6,074 nucleotides of DNA from Bacteroidota bacterium. Its GTDB lineage: Bacteria; Bacteroidota; Bacteroidia; Flavobacteriales; Weeksellaceae. This document shows positions 1 to 6,074 of this stretch, piece after piece (within the stretch, counting starts at the first letter, position 1; each line of letters starts with the position of its first letter). The notes under the pieces were generated by a model that was not told where the DNA came from, ran no database searches, and saw only the letters and a program-made list of their open reading frames with translations. The stretch spans positions 1-6,074 of the forward strand of contig JAEZYN010000041.1 in assembly GCA_023419095.1 (NCBI GenBank), read 5' to 3'. The translations under genes were made by a program, and so were the position numbers.

Positions 1-1301
1 CTGCTTATTTATTGCAAACTTTTGACCCTGTTACCGGTGATCCAATTACCTCCTATGACGTCGGCGGACAGATCGATCACGCAAGAAACGACTTATTGGT
101 AAAGACGTACGGCAGCCAACTCAAAACCCGCTTTTCACCGGACGTTAATACAGATTTTGAAGTAGGTGTTAAATTTGAAAAGGAAAATCTGAAAGATTTT
201 ACCAATGAATGGCAACTCGTAGATTCACTTGGATACAGCACACCGCGCGATTATACTGATCCCGGAACGCTCGATCCGTCTGCATTGCGGCTTCGCTTCC
301 ATATCGCAGGTCAGAACCACATTCAGCCGACCCGACTTTCGGGATATGCGCAGTTTTCAAAAAAGCTGTATTGGGGTACAAACCGGGTATTTGTGAATGC
401 CGGTGTTCGTGCGTCACACTGGGATTTCAATGATGAAACCATCTTTTCGCCGCGCGCGCAGTTTGCCATAAAACCGGACTGGGACATGGATATGCTTTTT
501 AAACTTTCAGGCGGAATCTATTATCAGGCTCCATTTTATAAGGAAATTAAAGATTTGGACGGCCAGTTTAATCCAAATATAAAATCTCAGAGATCAATGC
601 AGGTCATCCTTTCAAACGACTATGAATTCCGAATGCTGGACCGACCGTTTAAACTGACCACCGAAGCGTATTACAAAAAAATGGATAATCTGATTCCATA
701 TTATCTGGATAATGTCCGCATAAGATATTCCGGAAAAAACAATTCCGAAGGTTATGCTTACGGCGTAGATACACGGCTTTTCGGTGAGTTTGTACCGGGA
801 ATAGATTCGTGGATTTCAGCGAGCTACGCCCGTGTATTCGAAAATATCGAAGGTCGTGGCGACATTTCAAGACCTACTGATCCGCGCTTCAGATTTTCAA
901 TGTTTTACCAAGATTATATGCCGAAATTCCCGTCAATGCGGGTAAATTTAACACTGACCTACGCCAATGGACTTCCGTCCGGCACACCGATTTCACTGGA
1001 CGAAAACGGCCGGCCGGATTACACGGCGCCTTATCTTTACCAGCGTACATTGCCTTCTTACAAGCGCGTGGATATCGGTTTGTCTAAAGTTTTCATTGAT
1101 ATGAAAGATAACAAAGTGAACAGCGGTTTCTGGAGTAATTTTAATGAACTGACGCTGGGCGTACAGATATTTAACGCATTCAACATTCAAAACACGGTAG
1201 CCAACCAGTGGGTGAACGATGTTTCTTCCGGTTACAATTATCCGGTTCCGGTGCGTATGACCGGGCGTTTTTTCAATGTAAAGCTTGAGTTTAAACTTTA
1301 A
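1..1301 (+). CDS. TonB-dependent receptor, C-terminal barrel part (5' end outside window)
   Basis: This is an outer-membrane active transporter, powered by TonB-ExbBD, that imports a large ligand; the substrate cannot be read from this part. The frame is open from the first complete codon (position 3) to TAA at 1299-1301, giving 432 residues. The TTG at 12 is only an internal codon, so the true start lies upstream. The signal peptide, any carboxypeptidase-like regulatory domain, the plug and the first barrel strands are missing. What remains reads as alternating beta strands with family hallmarks: a FSPRAQFAIKP stretch followed by LSGGIYYQAPFYKE, EAYYKKMDNLIPYY, GYAYGVDTRLFGEF, and LPSYKRVDIGLSKVF near the end. 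The protein stops in an amphipathic strand (FFNVKLEFKL), as expected for a barrel, although the last residue is Leu rather than Phe or Trp. It is unlikely to be SusC-type because no SusD partner follows. The family call is firm; the ligand is unknown. Confidence 0.92.
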   Translation, partial: AYLLQTFDPVTGDPITSYDVGGQIDHARNDLLVKTYGSQLKTRFSPDVNTDFEVGVKFEKENLKDFTNEWQLVDSLGYSTPRDYTDPGTLDPSALRLRFHIAGQNHIQPTRLSGYAQFSKKLYWGTNRVFVNAGVRASHWDFNDETIFSPRAQFAIKPDWDMDMLFKLSGGIYYQAPFYKEIKDLDGQFNPNIKSQRSMQVILSNDYEFRMLDRPFKLTTEAYYKKMDNLIPYYLDNVRIRYSGKNNSEGYAYGVDTRLFGEFVPGIDSWISASYARVFENIEGRGDISRPTDPRFRFSMFYQDYMPKFPSMRVNLTLTYANGLPSGTPISLDENGRPDYTAPYLYQRTLPSYKRVDIGLSKVFIDMKDNKVNSGFWSNFNELTLGVQIFNAFNIQNTVANQWVNDVSSGYNYPVPVRMTGRFFNVKLEFKL

Positions 1302-1311
1302 CATTGACATC

Positions 1312-1349
1312 AAAAAAAATCCTGAAACTAAAATTTCAGGATTTTTTTT
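1312..1349. terminator. Bidirectional intrinsic terminator between convergent genes
   Basis: A perfect inverted repeat has 16-bp arms at 1312-1327 and 1334-1349 and a 6-nt loop (CTAAAA). The core TCCTGAAA/TTTCAGGA is flanked by eight A on the left and eight T on the right, so on either strand the hairpin is followed by a U run. It starts 10 nt after the TonB-receptor stop and lies 17 nt beyond the stop of the minus-strand gene ending at 1367. It therefore fits as a shared terminator for both transcripts. Confidence 0.93.
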
Positions 1350-1366
1350 GACAGTTTAATATTAAA

Positions 1367-2884
1367 TTAATCTTTTTCGGCATTCAGATCTAAAGTGGTA
1401 TACAGATCTGAACGGCGGTCGCTCATCGTGCGTACGGCGCCGTAATGGTGCAGTTCTTTAAGTAAGTTTAGATCTACATCTACGATTAATGTAGTTTCAG
1501 TATTTGGCGTTGCTTCTCCTTTCACCGCGTTGGACGGGAATGCAAAATCCGAAGGCGTGAAAACAGCGGCCTGGCCATATTGAATATCCATATTATTGAC
1601 GCCGGGAAGATTACCGACACAACCCGAAATGGCGACGTAACATTCATTTTCAATCGCTCTTGCAGCCGCGCAATGGCGCACGCGAACGTAAGCATTCTGG
1701 GTATCTGTGAGGTAAGGAACGAACAGAATTTTCATTCCCTGATCGGCCAAAATACGTGGTAGTTCCGGAAATTCAACATCATAGCAAATCACAAGACCTA
1801 CTTTTCCGCAGTCGGTATCGATCACTTTTATTTCACTGCCGCCCTTCATTCCGTAGAATTTCTTTTCGTTCGGTGTAATGTGAATCTTGCGGTGTTCATC
1901 GATCTTTCCGTCGCGGTGCAGCAAATAACTCACATTGTACAGATCTCCATTTTCTACAAGCGGCATGCTGCCTGCGATGATGTTGATATTGTAGCCTATT
2001 GCCAATTCAGAGATCTTGTTTTTAATCTGTTCGGTGAGTTCCGCAAGCTTGAACATACTGTCACGCTCAGAAAGGTGGTTGAATGGTGCGAGCAGCGGCG
2101 TGTTAAAGAATTCGGGAAACATGATAAAATCTGATTTATAATCAGCCATCACATTTACAAAAAACTCCACCTGCTCATAAAAGGCATCGATGGTCTTGAA
2201 ATGACGCATTTGCCACTGAACAAGACCCAGACGAATCACCGAATCCTGCATCGTATTGGGTTTCTTGCTGTAATAAATGTTGTTCCACTGCAGCAGCACC
2301 GCATTTTCTTCGGAATGTGAATCTTCCGGCAGATAATTTTTTAGAATTCTTACTGGCAAAAAGTTATTGGCAAGCTGAAAACTCAAAACAGGATCGTAGA
2401 GCTCTTTGTTCCGTACTTTCTGGATGTAGGCTCTCGGGGAAAGCTTGTCGCTGTGCAGATGATAATTCGGAATTCTGCCACCTACCATTATTGATTTCAG
2501 GTTAAGTGTTTCACAAAGTTCTTTACGCACATCATAAAGCCTGCGTGCAAGCCGAAGTTTTCGGTATTCCGGATCTACAAACACCTCGATGCCGTACAAC
2601 ACATTTCCGGTTTCAGAGTGTGTATTGAAAGTATAATTTCCCGTAATTTCTTTATAAGTATGGTCGTCGCCGTACAATTCGTATTGCACAATAAGTGACA
2701 GCGCCACCGCGGCAATCTTGCCGTCCACGGTAATACAAATCTGGCCGTCCCGAAAAATACGGATCAGTTTCTGGATGCTTTTTTTCGACCAGATGTTCTG
2801 AGACATGGTCGGGTAGGCTTTCATCATTGTTTCCTTGAGTTCCTCGTAATCCTCGATCGCGAGTTTTCTTATATCTATCTGCAT
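1367..2884 (-). CDS. GNAT acetyltransferase / carbon-nitrogen hydrolase (nitrilase superfamily) fusion protein
   Basis: A cytosolic two-domain protein of 505 residues with no signal peptide. Residues 1 to about 180 look like a GNAT N-acyltransferase: a core strand YGIEVFVDPEYRKL (97-110), then the expected acetyl-CoA loop and helix (RKLRLARRLYD, 108-118). Residues about 215-500 are a nitrilase-type hydrolase with the catalytic set visible: Glu258 in FPEFF, Lys333 in HRKIH, Cys367 in VICYDVEFPE, plus a probable supporting Glu340 in HITPNE. Such hydrolases act on amides or nitriles through a Cys thioester. The layout matches the known RimI-like/nitrilase fusion family (for example Bacillus subtilis YhcX), whose substrate is, to my knowledge, not firmly established. 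It is the last gene of the minus-strand run, 19 nt after anmK, and is followed by the shared terminator. The ATG at 2884 has an A-rich leader. In the GNAT loop the usual glycines appear replaced (Lys109, Arg111, Ala113), so acetyl-CoA binding is uncertain. Confidence 0.93.
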   Translation of the reverse strand: MQIDIRKLAIEDYEELKETMMKAYPTMSQNIWSKKSIQKLIRIFRDGQICITVDGKIAAVALSLIVQYELYGDDHTYKEITGNYTFNTHSETGNVLYGIEVFVDPEYRKLRLARRLYDVRKELCETLNLKSIMVGGRIPNYHLHSDKLSPRAYIQKVRNKELYDPVLSFQLANNFLPVRILKNYLPEDSHSEENAVLLQWNNIYYSKKPNTMQDSVIRLGLVQWQMRHFKTIDAFYEQVEFFVNVMADYKSDFIMFPEFFNTPLLAPFNHLSERDSMFKLAELTEQIKNKISELAIGYNINIIAGSMPLVENGDLYNVSYLLHRDGKIDEHRKIHITPNEKKFYGMKGGSEIKVIDTDCGKVGLVICYDVEFPELPRILADQGMKILFVPYLTDTQNAYVRVRHCAAARAIENECYVAISGCVGNLPGVNNMDIQYGQAAVFTPSDFAFPSNAVKGEATPNTETTLIVDVDLNLLKELHHYGAVRTMSDRRSDLYTTLDLNAEKD

Positions 2885-2903
2885 ATTATTTTTCTTTAAA
2901 TTT

Positions 2904-3950
2904 TTATACCACTAAACCAGAAGAATGATCTTCGGAACTGCCCGTGGCTGATGACAGTACATTAATTTTATTATTCAGTTTCAAAACACCCATGAAAGAA
3001 AAAATAAGCGCCTCCTTGAAGTCAATAATTTCCTTTTCCGGTATGATGATTTCGGCGTTGCACATTGCCTGAATTCTTTCTATTAAAAACGCATTATACG
3101 TCCCGCCGCCGGTAAATAATACTTTTTTTAAACTGAACTTTTCGAGTGTGTCAGCAATTTGTACGGCAGCATGTTCGGTGAAAGTAGCCAGCAGATCTTC
3201 AGGTTTTCCACCTTTAATTTTGCGATCAATATTTTCATGAACCCATTCAATTCCTAAAGACTTTGGCGGGCATGAAGAATAGTAGGGAAGTACATTTAGT
3301 GTATTTAAAAGTTCCGGAATTACTTTTCCGCCGCGTGCAATTTCTCCGTTTTCATCATAATTTTTATTTAAATTCTTCGCAAAACGGTTTAAAATAATAT
3401 TGACGGGACAAATATCAAACGCGATGCGCTTGTCATTTTGTTTAAATGAAATATTTGAGAATCCGCCCAGATTAACACACGAATCGTATTCGCTGAAAAG
3501 CAAATCATCACCAATCGGAACCAATGGCGCGCCATTTCCGCCTTTCAGAACATCCTGACTCCGGAAATCGTAAACAACCGGAATATTTATCCACGTTTTT
3601 ATTGCCCGTCCATCGCCGATCTGCAGCGTAAACTTATTCTGAGGCTGGTGGAAAACCGTGTGTCCGTGCGAAGCAATTACATCCACATCGGTCAGTTGAT
3701 ACTTTTGAATAAATATTGAAACCTGCTCGCCGAGATAATATCCATATTCGGAGTCTAAGGCCAAAAGCTGTTCGGGACCAAGTTGTGTTGCGGTACGTAG
3801 TTTCGTTTCCCAGTCCGGGCTGTAGCTCACAGTTTCGGCCTGAAGAATGCGGAATTTCCAGCTTTCGCCAACGGATTGAAAGCGGACGAAGCAGATATCC
3901 AATCCGTCAAGGCTGGTGCCTGACATCAGTCCAATTGCATTAAATTCCAT
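2904..3950 (-). CDS. anmK: Anhydro-N-acetylmuramic acid kinase
   Basis: AnmK opens the 1,6-anhydro ring of anhydroMurNAc and phosphorylates it with ATP to give MurNAc-6-phosphate. This is a cytosolic step of peptidoglycan recycling, normally followed by the etherase MurQ (not in this window). The N-terminus carries the family signature GLMSGTSLDG. In numbering from the ATG, other landmarks are SHGHTVFHQP (about 94-103), a DFRSQD/GGNGAPLVP region (128-145), NLGGFSNIS (160-168), the likely catalytic Asp179 in AFDICPVN, PPKSLGIEW (228-236), and the nucleotide-site FTGGGTYN (279-286). At 348 residues it is slightly shorter than E. coli AnmK. An in-frame TTG directly precedes at 3953, but the ATG at 3950 is the better start. 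It lies 35 nt after lptC and 19 nt before the GNAT-nitrilase gene, consistent with one operon. The usual DTGPGN loop reads DICPVN here, which I believe is a Bacteroidota variant rather than a defect. Confidence 0.96.
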   Translation of the reverse strand: MEFNAIGLMSGTSLDGLDICFVRFQSVGESWKFRILQAETVSYSPDWETKLRTATQLGPEQLLALDSEYGYYLGEQVSIFIQKYQLTDVDVIASHGHTVFHQPQNKFTLQIGDGRAIKTWINIPVVYDFRSQDVLKGGNGAPLVPIGDDLLFSEYDSCVNLGGFSNISFKQNDKRIAFDICPVNIILNRFAKNLNKNYDENGEIARGGKVIPELLNTLNVLPYYSSCPPKSLGIEWVHENIDRKIKGGKPEDLLATFTEHAAVQIADTLEKFSLKKVLFTGGGTYNAFLIERIQAMCNAEIIIPEKEIIDFKEALIFSFMGVLKLNNKINVLSSATGSSEDHSSGLVV

Positions 3951-3985
3951 CAAATAAAAACCATTTGACGCGAATTTACAAAATA

Positions 3986-4576
3986 TTATTGGCCCTGTTC
4001 CGGGATTTTCTGCGCGCTTATATTACCCGAATTGTTGAAAAAGGTATATTCGCTGAAATCATCCTTCGCCTTCATTCCGTTGGCGCCGACAAGCGTTGAA
4101 CCGTCTTTGTCAGTTACATAAACGGTGTCGGAAGTATAAATCAGCCGTTTGTTCTGATCCCAGTAAACAGACTGCATTGCGAACATCTGATTTTCGTTCG
4201 TGGTAATTCTCACATTGCCTTTGGCTTCGTAAAACTTCTTCTTTTCGTTAAACTTAGCGTATTTCGCGACAATCTTTCCGGGAACATCTGGTTTTTTCTT
4301 ATCATAGAAAAGAATATTGATACCTTTTCTGGCTACGATATACGGCGAATCAATGTACTCGTATTTTTCAATCAGTGGCGCGGTAGCGCGGAGTTTGACC
4401 ATACCGGAATCGCGCTGCACAATATTGGCTCGGTTTATAATCTGCGAAGGGAAGTTGCTGTTGTTATTTTGGTTCACCTTTGTAAGATCTTCCTCGCAAG
4501 AATTTAAAGCAAAAAATATAGCACAACCGAAAAGGCCTGCTATATTTAAACGAAATATTTTGTTCTGAAAGATCAT
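3986..4576 (-). CDS. lptC: LPS export ABC transporter component LptC (lipoprotein-like form)
   Basis: LptC receives lipopolysaccharide from the inner-membrane LptB2FG extractor and passes it to the periplasmic LptA bridge. The 196-residue protein fits the size of the family. Residues 7-26 form a hydrophobic signal ending in a lipobox (LNSC, Cys27), so it is probably lipid-anchored, as in many Bacteroidota, rather than held by a transmembrane helix as in E. coli. After a low-complexity Asn-rich linker (35-41) comes the beta-jellyroll: DSGMVKLRATAPLIEKY (56-72), EAKGNVRIT (117-125, the OstA/LptC-type strand), YWDQNKRLIYTSD (138-150) and GANGMKAKDD (164-173). The gene starts 3 nt after the stop of the upstream barrel gene (TAAGAAATG), so the two are almost certainly co-transcribed and perhaps translationally coupled. 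Other lpt genes are not in the window. Sequence similarity in this family is weak, so the call rests on motifs, length and context. Confidence 0.88.
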   Translation of the reverse strand: MIFQNKIFRLNIAGLFGCAIFFALNSCEEDLTKVNQNNNSNFPSQIINRANIVQRDSGMVKLRATAPLIEKYEYIDSPYIVARKGINILFYDKKKPDVPGKIVAKYAKFNEKKKFYEAKGNVRITTNENQMFAMQSVYWDQNKRLIYTSDTVYVTDKDGSTLVGANGMKAKDDFSEYTFFNNSGNISAQKIPEQGQ

Positions 4577-4579
4577 TTC

Positions 4580-5851
4580 TTAATCATAAAGACGTTTTTG
4601 GAACCACTTATCGGCGAAATTCAGACCAATACGTAAATTCACAAAGTTTTGACGGATCAGATTATTCTCCAAAGTTCCTCTTTTACCTATCTCTAAGCCT
4701 ACATCAATACCGCTGAGGCGGTTCGCACTCCGGTTTTCAAACGGAAGCGTTAGCCCGCCTGTAATTGCAAACTGGTCAATATCAGTACCGTTAAACGAGA
4801 GATTTCCTTTTTCATAATAGGCACCGTAGCGATACGTCACGCGCGAAAAATAACTCCGGAAGTTATTGAAGTTAGGTATATACCAACCACCGGCCGCGAT
4901 TTTGTAAGAATTCTGGTTTTCAAAAGGCTGGCCAAGAAACTGAATCGTTTCACCTTTTTTATAATCGAACTGGGTTCCTAAAAACCATTTTGCATCCCGA
5001 CCGTATCCGGCACCGAGTGAAAATTCCATCGGAATCAGGTTTTTATCACTACTGAACTGCTCGTCAATAACACTGATGTTAGTCTTCGCAGAGTTTGAAT
5101 TATAAAAATACGTGCTGTTCATATAGCTGGTTTCCATCTCACCGGTGTTCCCGAAAGTGTAAGTGGCGCCCAGCGTTAGTTTACGGTCAAGACCATATTT
5201 TTTTTGATAGGCTGTACCCAGCGTGAAATTGAATGTCGTCACTTTATTTCTGGTTTCATAGCCATTGATGAGTTCCGCATTGCTATACGTAAGCTCATTG
5301 ATATCAAACAGATTACCAAAGTAGAAGTTTGTTCTTGCGCCCAAAGCAAATTCCGGCGTTATCTGGTAGGCGAGTGCGGCCTGCACCGTGCTTATTGTAC
5401 CTTCACCACGGAAAAGATTGGCTTCTGTAACACCGTCTTCAACGTTTTGCACCAGAACAGAATATTTTTTGGAGCTGTAAGGCTGATAACCCAAACCAAA
5501 CTTAACTTTTGGCGCGAGTGGAAAAGCAATTGAAATATTGGAAAGGTAAGTAGAGTGCTTATTCACACTCATATTATCGTAGTTGGACTTGAAAAAATTA
5601 TTTTCGTTCGTAGCTTCAACTTTAATGCTGGTAAGATCAAGATTTCTGTTGGCAGCGGGATTGTTAAAATTAAAATTATTATTAAAGTCCCAAATATAAG
5701 CTGTGGAAATACCGCCCATCGCATTTACATCCGTCGTATTGTCATACTTCACATCTCCAATTCCGAAGGCGGCGTACGGTGAATTACCAATTGTTTGCGC
5801 GCTGGCGAAAAATGCCGCGACGACCATTGGCAACACAAAAAATTTTTTCAT
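4580..5851 (-). CDS. Outer-membrane beta-barrel protein, FadL/OmpP1-like, function unknown
   Basis: A 423-residue secreted precursor. Residues 1-18 are a Sec signal peptide (MKKFFVLPMVVAAFFASA) with predicted signal peptidase I cleavage before Gln19, the Ala-Gln junction common in Bacteroidota, where the new N-terminal Gln is often converted to pyroglutamate. The mature N-terminus has the AFGIGD, NAMGGIST (43-50) and NNPAANR (63-69) motifs seen in FadL/OmpP1-type barrels. The rest is a series of amphipathic strands with aromatic girdles, such as KVKFGLGYQPYSSKKYSV, FALGARTNFYFGN and KWFLGTQFDYKKGE. It ends in NLRIGLNFADKWF plus a short tail. It is the first gene of the minus-strand operon, immediately before lptC, which suggests a job in outer-membrane or LPS homeostasis; this is inference from position only. 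It could be a hydrophobic-compound channel or a structural barrel. The ATG at 5851 has an A-rich leader and no Shine-Dalgarno, as usual in this phylum. Confidence 0.85.
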   Translation of the reverse strand: MKKFFVLPMVVAAFFASAQTIGNSPYAAFGIGDVKYDNTTDVNAMGGISTAYIWDFNNNFNFNNPAANRNLDLTSIKVEATNENNFFKSNYDNMSVNKHSTYLSNISIAFPLAPKVKFGLGYQPYSSKKYSVLVQNVEDGVTEANLFRGEGTISTVQAALAYQITPEFALGARTNFYFGNLFDINELTYSNAELINGYETRNKVTTFNFTLGTAYQKKYGLDRKLTLGATYTFGNTGEMETSYMNSTYFYNSNSAKTNISVIDEQFSSDKNLIPMEFSLGAGYGRDAKWFLGTQFDYKKGETIQFLGQPFENQNSYKIAAGGWYIPNFNNFRSYFSRVTYRYGAYYEKGNLSFNGTDIDQFAITGGLTLPFENRSANRLSGIDVGLEIGKRGTLENNLIRQNFVNLRIGLNFADKWFQKRLYD

Positions 5852-5870
5852 TCTTTATTTTTAAAAATAA

Positions 5871-5915
5871 TGCGCAAATATCTTAATTATTACTGAATTG
5901 AAGAAATTTTGCGCA
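5871..5915. repeat. Spaced inverted repeat TGCGCAAA / TTTGCGCA in the leader
   Basis: Exact 8-bp inverted arms lie at 5871-5878 (TGCGCAAA) and 5908-5915 (TTTGCGCA), 29 nt apart, 20-64 nt upstream of the barrel-gene start. Each arm contains the palindrome TGCGCA. This could be a paired protein-binding site or a weak hairpin in the mRNA leader. Arms this short could arise by chance. Confidence 0.3.
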
Positions 5916-6003
5916 GGTTAAAGTTTGTTAAGTAAAAGCCGCGATTTCCACTTACAGCAAAGCAAAATATTTAAAAATTGCTGTTCATTTAAACTTAAAT
6001 ACA

Positions 6004-6026
6004 GATTTAAATTGCAAATTTAGATC
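6004..6026. promoter_or_regulatory. Operator-like inverted repeat over the operon promoter
   Basis: GATTTAAATT (6004-6013) and AATTTAGATC (6017-6026) form an inverted repeat with 9 of 10 matching positions around a 3-nt centre (GCA). The one mismatch, 6007 against 6023, would be a U-G wobble in RNA read from the plus strand. The repeat completely covers the minus-strand -7-like element at 6015-6022, the geometry expected for a repressor operator. The sequence is AT-rich, which raises the chance level. No cognate regulator is in the window. Confidence 0.4.
6015..6022 (-). promoter_or_regulatory. Candidate -7 promoter element for the four-gene operon
   Basis: On the minus strand the bases read TAAATTTG, an exact fit to the Bacteroidota -7 consensus TAnnTTTG. 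It is the only exact match I found on this strand between the barrel gene and the window end. No clear TTG -33 element sits at the right distance; the nearest is a GTTA at 6041-6044. Transcription from here would leave a leader of roughly 150 nt before the ATG at 5851, and it would read all four genes down to the terminator at 1312-1349. Confidence 0.4.
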
Positions 6027-6064
6027 CGGCAACGAACACCTAACAGTTTTGCCCCCAAAATTAA

Positions 6065-6072
6065 TATCTTTG
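6065..6072 (+). promoter_or_regulatory. Candidate -7 promoter element for a divergent gene beyond the right edge
   Basis: TATCTTTG exactly matches TAnnTTTG on the plus strand and is preceded by an A/T stretch (AAAATTAA). A TTG at 6049-6051 is only 13 nt upstream, shorter than the usual spacing of about 17-20 nt, so the -33 box is doubtful. If real, it drives a gene starting to the right of the window and transcribed away from the operon. Confidence 0.35.
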
Positions 6073-6074
6073 GC

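Noticed and set aside
12..14. TTG at position 12 as the start of the receptor
   Set aside because: The frame stays open to the window edge and the protein begins in mid-barrel, so the gene is simply cut by the window.
993..1313. Open frame of 106 codons on the minus strand opposite the TonB receptor end
   Set aside because: It lies antisense to a clear receptor barrel, has no recognisable motif, and runs into the terminator region. It is a shadow frame.
1580..2505. Three short plus-strand frames inside the GNAT-nitrilase gene
   Set aside because: They are antisense to well-supported catalytic domains and their translations look like random low-quality sequence.
4470..4486. Asn-rich run in LptC as a possible repeat or phase-variable tract
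   Set aside because: The codons are mixed and the tract is short, so it is better explained as a flexible linker after the lipid anchor.
5204..5782. Two plus-strand frames (109 and 75 codons) opposite the outer-membrane barrel gene
   Set aside because: They lack family features, and the opposite strand encodes a protein with a signal peptide and coherent beta strands.
5875..5882. GATATTTG on the minus strand as a closer promoter for the barrel gene
   Set aside because: The first two bases of the -7 consensus do not match and no TTG lies at suitable distance upstream.
5852..6074. Riboswitch, small RNA gene or tRNA in the leader region
   Set aside because: No known riboswitch core, cloverleaf or strong GC-rich fold is visible. 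Only AT-rich dyads and promoter-like elements are present.

Overview
The window looks like core chromosome of a flavobacterium in the Bacteroidota, probably the Chryseobacterium/Weeksellaceae side. This is inferred from gene content and style, not from any database match. The signs are A-rich leaders with no Shine-Dalgarno, outer-membrane precursors cut at Ala-Gln, an LptC with a lipobox, a TonB-dependent receptor, and TAnnTTTG-type -7 promoter elements.

Layout: (i) positions 1-1301, plus strand, hold the 3' part of a TonB-dependent receptor whose start lies left of the window. (ii) Positions 1312-1349 hold a perfect 16-bp hairpin flanked by A and T runs. It should end transcription from both sides, because the genes here converge. 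(iii) Positions 5851 down to 1367, minus strand, hold four tightly packed genes in this order of transcription: an outer-membrane beta-barrel protein, lptC, anmK, and a GNAT-nitrilase fusion protein. The gaps are 3, 35 and 19 nt, so they probably form one operon. (iv) Positions 5852-6074 are non-coding. This stretch carries a -7-like element for the operon, another pointing right out of the window, and a strong inverted repeat (6004-6026) over the minus-strand element.

How the genes fit together: three of the four operon genes concern the cell envelope. They cover an outer-membrane barrel, lipopolysaccharide export (LptC), and recycling of peptidoglycan anhydro-muropeptide sugar (AnmK). The last gene is a two-domain enzyme of unknown substrate. 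Its place behind AnmK and LptC is the most suggestive clue to its role, but only a clue.

I see no mobile element, CRISPR array, tRNA, rRNA, defence system or clear sign of horizontal transfer. No wholly new system is evident. The items most worth a second look are the operator-like dyad, the altered acetyl-CoA loop in the GNAT domain, and the lipoprotein form of LptC with its acidic cluster.
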